Source of the DNA: Flavobacteriaceae bacterium UBA1682
Lineage (GTDB): Bacteria; Bacteroidota; Bacteroidia; Flavobacteriales; Flavobacteriaceae
Reading direction: 5' to 3'
DNA: 64,000 nt
Assembly (NCBI GenBank): GCA_002320285.1
Contig: DCKE01000005.1
Location: 154,810-218,809, forward strand
The notes under the pieces were generated by a model that saw nothing but the letters and a program-made list of their open reading frames with translations, had not been told where the DNA came from and did no database searches. Shown piece by piece: positions 35,421 to 44,397 of the stretch (its first letter is position 1; each line of letters begins with the position of its first letter). The translations under genes were made by a program, and so were the position numbers.

Positions 35421-35472
35421 AAAAAACTCGTTAGTGAATACTAACGAGTTTTTTGTTTTATGCGTTTTTCAA
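35421..35472 (+). repeat. Direct repeat copy 1 at the left edge of cassette 2
   Basis: A 52-base block containing a terminator stem and, read on the minus strand, the last four codons and stop of a pseudouridine synthase gene (Leu-Lys-Asn-Ala-stop). The same block, with one extra T, is at 41411-41463 attached to the intact gene. This copy is a remnant, so the 5.99-kb segment between the copies is an insertion. Confidence 0.93.
35422..35456. terminator. Terminator after the M3 peptidase gene
   Basis: A perfect stem of AAAACTCGTTAGT pairing with ACTAACGAGTTTT around a short GAAT loop, with a T-run to the right and an A-run to the left, so it is bidirectional. It is duplicated at 41412-41446. 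Confidence 0.92.
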
Positions 35473-35666
35473 TCTTTAGGAAAACCAAAAAACTCCCATT
35501 CAAAATCATTAGCAAATTATATTGTTAAAATTGAAATGTTTTTCTAAAAAAAACAGTCTTTAAAACAACAGTAGCTCATATCCGCTACCCAACAAGGTGT
35601 TTCTCGAAACCGCCTTTGACAAACTTCTTGAACCAAAAAAAAATATTATCCGAAAAACTACTACTT

Positions 35667-36632
35667 ATGAAAACAATATTATACTTTCTATTACTACTGT
35701 TAATCAGTATACCAGCACTAGCACAAATCACCTTTATACCCGACCCGGTTTTTGAGCGATTTCTTATCAGTCAGAACATCGACAGCGACGGAGAAATTAA
35801 TGGACAAGTCTTAACTAGTGATATCGAAAATATCACCGAACTGATTATTCATGGACATCACGGATGGGGAGGTATTACAGACCTTAGCGGCATTGAGGGT
35901 TTTGTCGCCTTAGAAAAACTAAAAATCAATTTTACCCACATCACTACTTTAAATTTAAATCAAAATACCAAATTAAAGGAATTGGACTGTGGTAGTAATG
36001 AGTTGACAACACTAGACCTTTCATCAAATACCCTATTGGAGTTATTATATTGTGGGAATTATGGTCTTGATGTCGGTCCCTTCAATGAGATAAAGGACTT
36101 GGATTTAAGTCACAATCCTAACATCCGTTATGTAAATACTTTTGAATTATACTTAAAGAAATTAAACCTAAAAAACCGTAGCAACAATCCAGATATGACG
36201 CTCATTTTGAATCTATATCATTGGGCGTTTACCTTTCCAGATTATGATCGCAATGAAATACGCAATACGGTTTGTATAGAAGTTGACAATCCAACCGCTG
36301 CTGAAAATAACCGCTATCCGTATTCGCACTGGCGAATTGCTAAAAAACACGTAGCGATTTCCTTTTCAGACAATTGCACCTTGAGTACTACCAAATTCGA
36401 AACAAAACAACTTGCAGTCTACCCCAATCCCGCCACCGATACACTTCATTTGGATGTTCCCCACGAAATTAACGTCGAACGGCTTATGCTATTTGATGCT
36501 TTAGGAAAAAAAGTTTTGGATCAACCCTATATCAGTAACGCGATATCCGTTTCAGAACTTACAAAAGGCATTTATATTTTAAAAATAGTGACCAACCAAG
36601 GTGTGCAAACGCAGAAGATTATTATCAATTAA
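35667..36632 (+). CDS. T9SS-exported leucine-rich-repeat protein, copy 1
   Basis: The frame is open from 35616, but the ATG at 35667 begins the signal peptide (MKTILYFLLLLLISIPALAQ), giving 321 residues. The body is a short LRR array (about 70-160) with FVALEKLKINFTHITTLNLN and KELDCGSNELTTLDLSSN-type units, where each unit ends N-x-L-x-x-L-D-L-S. The C-terminal 75 residues are a type A T9SS sorting domain starting AVYPNPATDTLHLDV and ending GVQTQKIIIN, so the protein is exported to the cell surface. It is one of three similar genes, and lies just inside the left edge of cassette 2. Confidence 0.85.
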   Translation: MKTILYFLLLLLISIPALAQITFIPDPVFERFLISQNIDSDGEINGQVLTSDIENITELIIHGHHGWGGITDLSGIEGFVALEKLKINFTHITTLNLNQNTKLKELDCGSNELTTLDLSSNTLLELLYCGNYGLDVGPFNEIKDLDLSHNPNIRYVNTFELYLKKLNLKNRSNNPDMTLILNLYHWAFTFPDYDRNEIRNTVCIEVDNPTAAENNRYPYSHWRIAKKHVAISFSDNCTLSTTKFETKQLAVYPNPATDTLHLDVPHEINVERLMLFDALGKKVLDQPYISNAISVSELTKGIYILKIVTNQGVQTQKIIIN

Positions 36633-36661
36633 GCTTCGATTTCAACGAATATTCTAATTCG

Positions 36662-36698
36662 AATGGAGCTGATTTAAAAATCAGTTCCATTTTTATTT
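36662..36698 (+). terminator. Intrinsic terminator after LRR gene 1
   Basis: A 14-bp stem with one G-T pair (36662-36675 with 36678-36691) and a T-rich tail. It separates the first LRR gene from the metalloprotease operon. Confidence 0.8.
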
Positions 36699-36883
36699 CT
36701 TTTCAAATTTCCCACTTTAACTCCAAAACACCCAAAAAAATACACCACAAAAATAAAATTGTTAAAACTGTTAAAATTGAAATATAATTAAAAGTAAAAA
36801 AGTCTTTTATATAAAACCTTCCTCTCTAATTGCATATTTTTTAGAAAGCTGTTTAAAACTATTTTAATTAAAACATCACGTTT

Positions 36884-39364
36884 ATGAAACCTATACTACT
36901 ACTAACCTTATTCTTTCTGGTGTTCCAGCATGCTTTTGCACAACGCCAATTTACTTGTGCTACGCAGATGAATCAAAATCTCACTCTTTTCGAACGAGAT
37001 GCCTTAACCAACCCTGCCGTTTATTCAGGTTCTGTCGATGCTGCTTATCTAGCAACATTTGAACCCATTTGTTACAACATCTTTTTTTGGATCATCAATA
37101 GAGATGACGGCAGCAACGATGAAGTTATCAACCTCACGCATATTAAAGAAAATCTTAAAAGGGTAAACCAACTCTTCAAACCGATGGGGATTAGGTTTGC
37201 ACTACAAGGTTACGATTCGTTTAACAACAGCCGCATTTATGATAACACCAACTTTGGTGCCATACTTTATCAAGCACGGTTACACGAAAAAGTAATCCCC
37301 AATTCTTTTAACGTATATATTCCAAAAAGCTTAGACGTAGGCAATGGAGTTACAAATCCGGGCAACAATCAATTGGTCGTTACTCAAGCTTTTTCTCTGG
37401 GTTATTACGAATCATCCCCAGGAAATGTATTGGCCCATGAATTAGGCCATGTTTTTGGCTTAAATCATCCGTGGGGAGATAAAAACAACGCCATTAAAAC
37501 CTATGAACACGTAACTAGAGATCCCAACAACCCCAATTACAACGCACTTACCACAGCCGACTTTATTCATGATACCCCAGCTATGGCAAGCTTTTGGGGT
37601 GAAGCGGAAGATCGAGGACTAACTATTTACGACATCATCAATACCGTTAACGACGACTGTTCGTATACCGGTAATAATACCGACGCACTTGGTGTCCCTT
37701 TTGAATTGACGCCTACCGATGTTGGAAATGTGATGGCCTATACTTGGGAGCCTTGCATTCAGAACGGATTCACTGTTGGACAGGGAATTCGAATACGCGA
37801 ATATATAGCCGACCCAGCAAATGCCAATGTATCGTCTGTATTGGCACGCAATACAGACCGCCACCCGATCGATTTGTATATACGAGATTCCCATGAAGAC
37901 TTCGGCAAAGAGCCCAATACCGCTACTGAATATATTTGGACAAGTCCCGATATTTGGGTTAGACATCACTGGGATTATGTAGAGCAGCATCAAAACCCGA
38001 TTTACAAACGCTCTGGCTACAATTTTATTTATGTAAAAATAACGAATAGAGGTTGTAGCACATCTAAGGGAACCGAAAAATTAAAATTGTACTGGTCCAA
38101 AGCAGCCACCTCCTTAAAATGGCCACAACACTGGAACGGCAGTCGTTTTACCGATAATAATAATCCAAATTGGGTAGGCCCTATAATGGGAAATGAAATA
38201 GGTTATTTAACCATCCCACCAATAGAACCCGATCAAGAAATTGTACTTGCTTATCCATGGGCAAACATTCCAAATCCCGACGATTACAATGAAATAAATA
38301 AGGAACCGTGGCATTTTTGCCTGCTAGCTCGAATTGAAGCAGATCACGATCCGATGACTTTTCCAGAAATACAATGGGTAGAAGCCAATGCTACGAACAA
38401 CAACAATATCGCACAAAAAAACATTAGTATTATCACTCTTGACCCCAATGCTGAAACCAACCACACTGGGGCCACCGTTGCAGTGAGAAATCGGTATGAA
38501 GTGCCGTGGTTATATACTTTAGAATTTCAAGCCGACAGCCGAGAATTGGGCAAAGAAATTTTTAAGGAAGCGGAAGTCACTGCCACATTGGATCCCGTAT
38601 TATTCAACGCTTGGATAAAAGGAGGTATGAAAGGGAAAGGCATAAAAATGAAAAATGAAAACAAAATAATTATTACTGATGACCGCGCTCGTCTTGACAA
38701 CATCTATTTAGAAGAGGAACAAACAGGCACCTTACATCTTTCCTTTAACTTTCTCACCAAAGAGGTTACGGAAAAGGAAAAATACACGTACCATTTGGTC
38801 CAAAAAGACGGTAAAACAGATCAAATTATCGGAGGAGAAACCTATGAGATTTACAAACAATCAAGAGAGTTATTTTATGCACAAGCACAAAATGAGTTTT
38901 TCAGTGACAAAAATGAGCCTATAACTTTAAAAGCGCAAACGATAGATGAACCCGCTATATACAATTGGTATGATGCAGATGGTAACCTGATTTACGTAGG
39001 AGCTGATTTTAGTCTTTCTAGCGAAATTGGCGCAAAATACCAATTGGAAGTCATCGCACTTTCCGACGGTTATAAAGATTATACAGAGGTGGAAGTAAAG
39101 CTTAATCCAAACAATATAAAAAGTATATTTCCTAATCCGGCTTTAAATAAAACAACCATCACCTATAAAGTAAACCAGGGGAATACGGCTTATTTATCGA
39201 TAAACACCTTATATGCATCATACAACACCACAAACAACTATGTTTTAGACCTGCAAAAACAGCAAATAACCATAGATATAAGTCATTATCCAAAAGGGTT
39301 TTATACCATTGCTCTGATTAGCAATGGAAAAATATCCGATACCTCAATATTGATTAAAAACTAA
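36884..39364 (+). CDS. T9SS-exported M43-type zinc metalloprotease
   Basis: An 826-residue secreted protease with a signal peptide (about 1-19). The zinc site HELGHVFGLNH is at residues 185-195, followed by the Met-turn VGNVMAYTWEPC, which places it in the metzincins near M43 (pappalysin/cytophagalysin). A long beta-rich C-terminal half (about 330-745) has no recognised domain, and the last 80 residues form a T9SS sorting domain (IKSIFPNPALNKTTITYKV to a final LIKN). The gene starts the second operon of cassette 2; LRR copy 2 follows only 13 bases after its stop codon. Confidence 0.85.
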   Translation: MKPILLLTLFFLVFQHAFAQRQFTCATQMNQNLTLFERDALTNPAVYSGSVDAAYLATFEPICYNIFFWIINRDDGSNDEVINLTHIKENLKRVNQLFKPMGIRFALQGYDSFNNSRIYDNTNFGAILYQARLHEKVIPNSFNVYIPKSLDVGNGVTNPGNNQLVVTQAFSLGYYESSPGNVLAHELGHVFGLNHPWGDKNNAIKTYEHVTRDPNNPNYNALTTADFIHDTPAMASFWGEAEDRGLTIYDIINTVNDDCSYTGNNTDALGVPFELTPTDVGNVMAYTWEPCIQNGFTVGQGIRIREYIADPANANVSSVLARNTDRHPIDLYIRDSHEDFGKEPNTATEYIWTSPDIWVRHHWDYVEQHQNPIYKRSGYNFIYVKITNRGCSTSKGTEKLKLYWSKAATSLKWPQHWNGSRFTDNNNPNWVGPIMGNEIGYLTIPPIEPDQEIVLAYPWANIPNPDDYNEINKEPWHFCLLARIEADHDPMTFPEIQWVEANATNNNNIAQKNISIITLDPNAETNHTGATVAVRNRYEVPWLYTLEFQADSRELGKEIFKEAEVTATLDPVLFNAWIKGGMKGKGIKMKNENKIIITDDRARLDNIYLEEEQTGTLHLSFNFLTKEVTEKEKYTYHLVQKDGKTDQIIGGETYEIYKQSRELFYAQAQNEFFSDKNEPITLKAQTIDEPAIYNWYDADGNLIYVGADFSLSSEIGAKYQLEVIALSDGYKDYTEVEVKLNPNNIKSIFPNPALNKTTITYKVNQGNTAYLSINTLYASYNTTNNYVLDLQKQQITIDISHYPKGFYTIALISNGKISDTSILIKN

Positions 39365-39377
39365 AAAATGAAATAAA

Positions 39378-40346
39378 ATGAGATCAATACTATACTTGCT
39401 ATTGCTGCTTCTAATCAGCAGACAAGCAGCAGCACAAATCACCTATATACCCGACCCGGTTTTTGAACGATTTCTGATCAGTCAGAACATCGACAGCGAC
39501 GGAGAAATTAATGGACAAGTTCTAACTAGTGATATCGAAAATATCACCGAACTGATTATTCTCGGACATCACGGATGGGGAGGTATTACAGACCTAAGCG
39601 GCATTGAGGGTTTTGTCGCTTTAGAAAAATTATCGGTTGAATCCACCTACATTACAACCTTAAATATTACTCATAACATAAAATTAAAAGAACTGAGTAT
39701 TAGTCATAACGAATTATCTACCATTGATTTATCAAAAAATACGCTCTTAGAAAGAATCTATTGTGGTCATTACGGACTTGATGTAGGTCCTTTTAATCAG
39801 ATTGAGGAATTGGATTTAAGCCAGAATCCAAACATCAGACTTATCGATGCCTATAACACTCCTTTTATTAAAAAAATTTATCTAAATAACAACAACAATA
39901 ATCCAGATATCACCATCATACTCGATCTATACCCATGGGGTTTTACCTTTCCAGATTATGATCGAAACGAAATACGCAACACGGTTTGTATACAAGTTGA
40001 CAATCCAACTGCTGCTGAAAACACCCGCTATCCGTATTCGCACTGGCGAATTGCTAAAAAACACGTAGCGGTTTTCTTTTCGGATAATTGCACCTTGAGT
40101 ACTTCCAAATTCGAAACTAAGCAACTTGCAGTTTATCCCAATCCCACCACCGATATACTTCATTTGGATGTTCCCCAAGAAATTAACGTCGAACGGCTTA
40201 TGCTATTTGATGCTTTAGGAAAAAAAGTTTTGGATCAACCCTATATCAGTAACGCGATATCCGTTTCAGAACTTACAAAAGGCATTTATCTATTAAAAAT
40301 AGTAACCAAACAAGGTACCCAAACGCAGAAGATTATTATTAACTAA
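39378..40346 (+). CDS. T9SS-exported leucine-rich-repeat protein, copy 2
   Basis: A 322-residue paralogue of the LRR protein at 35667, with signal peptide, short LRR array and type A sorting domain. The first 80 residues and the last 110 are nearly the same as copy 1 at base level, while the middle LRR part differs (LSVESTYITTLNIT in place of LKINFTHITTLNLN, for example). This mosaic pattern points to duplication followed by divergence or gene conversion limited to the repeat region. It is in one operon with the M43 protease, 13 bases after it. Confidence 0.85.
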   Translation: MRSILYLLLLLLISRQAAAQITYIPDPVFERFLISQNIDSDGEINGQVLTSDIENITELIILGHHGWGGITDLSGIEGFVALEKLSVESTYITTLNITHNIKLKELSISHNELSTIDLSKNTLLERIYCGHYGLDVGPFNQIEELDLSQNPNIRLIDAYNTPFIKKIYLNNNNNNPDITIILDLYPWGFTFPDYDRNEIRNTVCIQVDNPTAAENTRYPYSHWRIAKKHVAVFFSDNCTLSTSKFETKQLAVYPNPTTDILHLDVPQEINVERLMLFDALGKKVLDQPYISNAISVSELTKGIYLLKIVTKQGTQTQKIIIN

Positions 40347-40399
40347 TCTATTAGTACGATAAATGAAAAAAAACATTTTAAAAACAAAAAAACTCTTAT

Positions 40400-41374
40400 A
40401 TGAAATCAATACTATACTTACTATTGCTGCTTCTAATTAGCAGACAAGCACCAGCCCAAATCACCTATATACCCGACCCGGAATTTGAACGCTTTCTAAT
40501 CAGTCAGAACATCGACAGCGACGGAGAAATTAATGGACAGGTTCTAACTAGCGATATCGAAAATATCACCGAACTGATTATTGTTGGTGCTGAAGGATGG
40601 GAAAACATCCAAGACCTTACTGGAATTGAAGGTTTTGTCGCTTTGGAAAAACTAACCGTAAATTCCACGTCCATAAGTACTTTAAATATAAACCAAAACA
40701 GCAAACTAAAAGAATTGAATTGCGCTAACAACCGATTAAACTACTTAGACCTTTCTTCAAATCCTTTACTAGAGATCCTCTATTGCGGAAACTACGATAT
40801 CGACACAGCACCGCTAAGCAAAATAGAATCATTAGACTTTAGTAAAAACCCTAAAATCAATCATATAGATGCTTTTAATATGAGTACACTTAAAAGAATC
40901 AACCTCAAAAACAGAAACAATTACAAAACACCAAATATGAAAATTCAGATTGGTCTTCCACCTCTGGGAATAGAAAATCCAGACTACGATCCCGATGAAA
41001 TTCGCAATTCTGTTTGCTTCGAAGTGGATAGAATAATTGAAGCACTAAATCTACATTTCCCATATTCACATTGGCATATTGCCCGATATCACGTAGCCGT
41101 TTCATATGCGGAAGATTGTACTTTAAGCAGCACTAAATTTAACGCTATAAAAATTGCAATTTATCCCAACCCAGCTTCGCATACGCTACATTTAGACCTA
41201 TCCGATGAAATGAAGATACAGCAAGTGGTACTATTCGATATTTTAGGCAAAAAGGTCTTAGAACAACCGTATATCGAAAACTCGATTTCCGTTTCCGAAC
41301 TGCCCAAAGGGACTTACATTTTAAAAATCGTTACAGCTGACGGGGTACATACAGAAAAAATACTGATACAATAA
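40400..41374 (+). CDS. T9SS-exported leucine-rich-repeat protein, copy 3
   Basis: A 324-residue third paralogue. The N-terminal 55 residues are close to copies 1 and 2, but the LRR region and the sorting domain are more diverged (IAIYPNPASHTLHLDLSDE against AVYPNPTTDILHLDVPQE), so this copy split off earlier. Features are the same: signal peptide, LRR units with LNCANNRLNYLDLSSN, and a T9SS type A domain ending in KILIQ. It ends 36 bases before the right-hand cassette repeat and probably shares the operon with copy 2 and the protease. Confidence 0.85.
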   Translation: MKSILYLLLLLLISRQAPAQITYIPDPEFERFLISQNIDSDGEINGQVLTSDIENITELIIVGAEGWENIQDLTGIEGFVALEKLTVNSTSISTLNINQNSKLKELNCANNRLNYLDLSSNPLLEILYCGNYDIDTAPLSKIESLDFSKNPKINHIDAFNMSTLKRINLKNRNNYKTPNMKIQIGLPPLGIENPDYDPDEIRNSVCFEVDRIIEALNLHFPYSHWHIARYHVAVSYAEDCTLSSTKFNAIKIAIYPNPASHTLHLDLSDEMKIQQVVLFDILGKKVLEQPYIENSISVSELPKGTYILKIVTADGVHTEKILIQ

Positions 41375-41410
41375 AAAAAGGTGGACTCAAATATTCGACT
41401 ATAGACTAAA

Positions 41411-41463
41411 AAAAAACTCGTTAGTGAATACTAACGAGTTTTTTTGTTTTATGCGTTTTTCAA
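41411..41463 (+). repeat. Direct repeat copy 2 at the right edge of cassette 2
   Basis: The intact version of the 52-base block, with a single extra T in the T-run. It comprises the terminator and the last four codons plus stop of the pseudouridine synthase gene on the minus strand. Distance to copy 1 is 5990 bases. Confidence 0.93.
41412..41448. terminator. Bidirectional terminator after cassette 2
   Basis: The same 13-bp stem and short GAAT loop as at 35422-35456, with T-run and A-run on the two sides. It separates the convergent LRR gene and pseudouridine synthase gene. Confidence 0.92.
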
Positions 41464-42321
41464 GTTGATGATTTCTTGAGTAGTTAAAGTTCTCCATTTT
41501 CCTCTCGGTAAATTGAACTTGGTTAACCCAGCAAATACCACTCGGTCTACTTTCAATACATTATAACTTAAGGATTCAAATAAATTACGCACCGTTTTTA
41601 CATTGGTCGCTTTTAGTTTGATTCCAATTTCCGTTTTAGGTTGATCGTCCACATAGTTTATCTCTTCGATATATACTTTATGTCCGTCCAAAGTCAATCC
41701 TTTTTCCAATTTTTCTAAATCTTCAAATTTTAGATTTTTATCTAAAGAAACTTGATACATTTTAGAAGAACGTTGATTGGCTGTTGTAAACTTCTGGATC
41801 ATCTCCGTATCGTTGGTAAACAACAACAAGCCTAAAGTAGTTTTGTCCATTCTACCAATCGGACTCAACATGCTTTTTGATGCTCCCTTTACCAAAGTCA
41901 ATACGTTCTCTGGACTAACAATTTCTTCAGTTATCGTAGAGAAACCTTTTGGTTTATTCAACAATACATAGACTTTTTTCTCCGGATTGATTACTGCACC
42001 ATCAAAATTTACGACATCGCCCGGCTTAACTTGGAACCCCATTTCTACAACTACTTCTCCGTTAACTTTTACGTTACCAGAAACAATGTAGATGTCTGCT
42101 TCTCTTCTTGAGCAAACTCCTGAGTTTGATATATATTTATTTAATCGGATACTATCTTCATCTAAAGAAGTGACCTTCTTCTGTTTAGGTTTTCTTTCAA
42201 CCACCGGTTTGGCACTAACGAATGTTGATTTCTTAACATCCTTTTTAAAAGTTTTCCCCTTTGGCTTATTCTTACTAGAGCTTTTCTTAGCGTTTTTATC
42301 GCTTCCCTTACCGTTATTCAT
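41449..42321 (-). CDS. RluB/RsuA-family pseudouridine synthase
   Basis: A 290-residue enzyme that isomerises uridine in rRNA. A Lys-rich N-terminal tail (about 1-50) precedes an S4 RNA-binding domain (about 57-110: IRLNKYISNSGVCSRREADIYI) and the synthase domain with the catalytic aspartate in GRMDKTTLGLLLFTND, near residue 160. The family targets 23S U2605 (RluB) or similar. The last codons of the gene overlap the repeat at 41411-41463, and a remnant of them sits at 35458-35472 on the far side of the cassette. Confidence 0.9.
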   Translation of the reverse strand: MNNGKGSDKNAKKSSSKNKPKGKTFKKDVKKSTFVSAKPVVERKPKQKKVTSLDEDSIRLNKYISNSGVCSRREADIYIVSGNVKVNGEVVVEMGFQVKPGDVVNFDGAVINPEKKVYVLLNKPKGFSTITEEIVSPENVLTLVKGASKSMLSPIGRMDKTTLGLLLFTNDTEMIQKFTTANQRSSKMYQVSLDKNLKFEDLEKLEKGLTLDGHKVYIEEINYVDDQPKTEIGIKLKATNVKTVRNLFESLSYNVLKVDRVVFAGLTKFNLPRGKWRTLTTQEIINLKNA

Positions 42322-42335
42322 ATTACTTATTTTTG

Positions 42336-42343
42336 CAAAGATA
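42336..42343 (-). promoter_or_regulatory. -7 box of the pseudouridine synthase gene
   Basis: Minus-strand TATCTTTG, 15 bases upstream of the start codon at 42321, giving a leader of only about 9 bases. Confidence 0.6.
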
Positions 42344-42412
42344 CCATTTAAATAGACTACTATTAATTAGTTTTTTCGCGAATTGCGATAAAAATTTTTA
42401 CACTGCACTGCT

Positions 42413-43333
42413 TTACAATCCGTTAAAGAGTTGTTTCCCATTAATCACTACACTCGGATTGATCAGAACAATCGAAAAAACACCGAGCAGAATCAACAGT
42501 TTTAAGCTGATATGCAACTGATGATATTGGAATATCGTTTGGGATTTCCACAGTTTAAACGTAAAAAACATCAAAATGATCAAGCTGAAATAAAAGTAAA
42601 TACTCATATAACCCACATGATGCTCCTCGATTAAAAAATAAACCGGAATGACCGTTAGAATTACCAGATAGGTAATCACCCTTTTGGCCGTATTCTCACC
42701 AAAGCGCACCGGAAAAGTTTGATATCCATTGGCCAAGTCTCCTTTAATGTTTTCCATATCCTTGACAATTTCGCGAATTAGCACGATCAAATACAAAAAT
42801 AATGCATGTAGAAATATCGCTTCATAGTAGTTTTGGAAATACATTAAAATTCCAAAAAAAGGCAGGATCACCAAAAATGACGCCGTAAGATTACCGATAA
42901 TAGGATAGCGTTTGAGCTTATGAGAATAGAACCACAGTAGAAAAATATAGAACGAAAAAAAAAGTCCTGCATGCAGTGAAACCACTGAAACCAGACATAC
43001 AGACACAAAATTCAGAAAAAAATAGACCCGTAATTTTGTCTTCTGACTCACCAACCTATCCAACATGGTTTTTTTAGGTCTATTGATTAGATCCTTTTCT
43101 TTGTCGTAAAAATTATTAATGATGTAACCCGAAGCTATCGCCAGCGTTGAACAAAAAATAATAATAAACAATTGAGGATCCAACAATACATCCAAAGCTC
43201 GTTTCTCTGGAGCTAAAATAAATATAGAAGCCAGATATTGGGCTACGACGATAACAAATATATTATACCCGCGAATCACAGAAAAGAAACTGAATATTTT
43301 CATCAATATCAATTTAGTCTTCCTTGAAAGCAT
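42413..43333 (-). CDS. UbiA family prenyltransferase (geranylgeranylglycerol-phosphate-type)
   Basis: A 306-residue integral membrane protein with about 8-9 helices. The first Asp-rich motif is present as NNFYDKEKDLINRPKK (N-x-x-D-x-x-x-D region), while the second lies near VKDMENIKGDLANG. This matches the UbiA proteins annotated in Flavobacteriaceae as geranylgeranylglycerol-phosphate geranylgeranyltransferase, although ether lipids are not established there. It lies next to mevalonate kinase on the same strand, about 55 bases away, linking isoprenoid supply and use. An internal ATG at 43303 is a possible alternative start. Confidence 0.82.
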   Translation of the reverse strand: MLSRKTKLILMKIFSFFSVIRGYNIFVIVVAQYLASIFILAPEKRALDVLLDPQLFIIIFCSTLAIASGYIINNFYDKEKDLINRPKKTMLDRLVSQKTKLRVYFFLNFVSVCLVSVVSLHAGLFFSFYIFLLWFYSHKLKRYPIIGNLTASFLVILPFFGILMYFQNYYEAIFLHALFLYLIVLIREIVKDMENIKGDLANGYQTFPVRFGENTAKRVITYLVILTVIPVYFLIEEHHVGYMSIYFYFSLIILMFFTFKLWKSQTIFQYHQLHISLKLLILLGVFSIVLINPSVVINGKQLFNGL

Positions 43334-43388
43334 GAGTTTATTTTTTATTCGCCTTTAGCGAAGGTTAAGGTTAATAAATAAAGAAAAA

Positions 43389-44327
43389 TTAAAACTGATA
43401 CACCACTTCTAACTCGTAATCTTTTAACGAAGCTTTCGCCTTTTCTAAATCTTCTGTAAAACCGAGTATATAACCTCCTCCTCCAGATCCGCACAATTTC
43501 AAATAATAGTCATTTGATTCGATACCTTGTGCCCAAATCTGATGAAATTGTTCTGGTATCATCGGTTTAAAGTTATTCAAAACCGTCTTGGACAATTTTT
43601 TGGTATTCGAGAAAAGTGCCTTCATATCGCCATGTAGAAAACTTTCCACACAGGCATCTGTATATTTTACAAATTGATTTTTAAGCATTTTTCTAAAACC
43701 CTGATCCTTTAAACTCTCCATAAAAATAGTAATCATCGGAGCGGTTTCGCCAACAATGCCAGAATCCAACAAAAATACAGCTCCTTTCCCTTGTGTACTC
43801 TGAGAAGGAAGTCCTGTAGGTTCTACATTATCTTTGGAGTTGATCAAAATCGGCAAACTCAAATAACTATTCAACGGATCCAAACCGGAACTTGTTCCAT
43901 GGAAAAAAGACTCCATTTCTGCAAATACGGTTTTGAGTTGTAATAATTTCTCACGGGTTAAGTTTTCCAACACCGTAATCTTATCTTGTGCATAACGGTC
44001 ATAGATAGCAGCTACTAAAGCACCACTACTTCCAACACCGTATCCTTGTGGAATACTCGAGTCAAAATAAAGCCCATTAGCAATATCGCTGTGCATGGCT
44101 TCTAAGTCAAAAACCACTAACTCTGGTTTACTGTCCTGCATATCTTCTAAATAAGCTGCAAAATTGCGTAAACTTTCATTGGATTTCTCGGTTTCAGCTG
44201 TAGCAGCATCACCCATTTTTAAAGCGCCCTTATAAAAGTTATAAGGAATGGAAAGTCCTTTGGAATCTTTGATAATTCCGTACTCTCCAAATAATAATAT
44301 TTTCGAATAAAATAATGGTCCTTTCAT
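43389..44327 (-). CDS. Mevalonate kinase (divergent GHMP kinase)
   Basis: The frame is open from 44444, but the ATG at 44327 (MKGPLFYSKILLFGEYGI) is the natural N-terminus of this family and lies just downstream of a -7 box, giving 312 residues. GHMP motif 1 is SKILLFGEYGI, motif 2 is PQGYGVGSSGALVAAIY (PxxxGxGSSxx) and motif 3 is CGSGGGGYILGF. The sequence is divergent from classical mevalonate kinases, as I recall having been reported for Flavobacterium johnsoniae, where unusual kinases supply the pathway. It would phosphorylate mevalonate with ATP. Confidence 0.85.
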   Translation of the reverse strand: MKGPLFYSKILLFGEYGIIKDSKGLSIPYNFYKGALKMGDAATAETEKSNESLRNFAAYLEDMQDSKPELVVFDLEAMHSDIANGLYFDSSIPQGYGVGSSGALVAAIYDRYAQDKITVLENLTREKLLQLKTVFAEMESFFHGTSSGLDPLNSYLSLPILINSKDNVEPTGLPSQSTQGKGAVFLLDSGIVGETAPMITIFMESLKDQGFRKMLKNQFVKYTDACVESFLHGDMKALFSNTKKLSKTVLNNFKPMIPEQFHQIWAQGIESNDYYLKLCGSGGGGYILGFTEDLEKAKASLKDYELEVVYQF

Positions 44328-44351
44328 AGCAGTAAAAGTAATATTTGAGTA

Positions 44352-44359
44352 CAAAAATA
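44352..44359 (-). promoter_or_regulatory. -7 box of the mevalonate kinase gene
   Basis: Minus-strand TATTTTTG, 25 bases upstream of the ATG at 44327. It lies within the longer frame and thus favours the shorter, conserved start. Confidence 0.55.
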
Positions 44360-44397
44360 CGGATTTTTTAACTGATAATTGCTTTGTTAGCAGTTTT

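Noticed and set aside
28190..41410. Insertion sequences or integrases as the cause of the two cassettes
   Set aside because: All open frames in both cassettes were read and none resembles a transposase, integrase or reverse transcriptase; terminal inverted repeats were not found.
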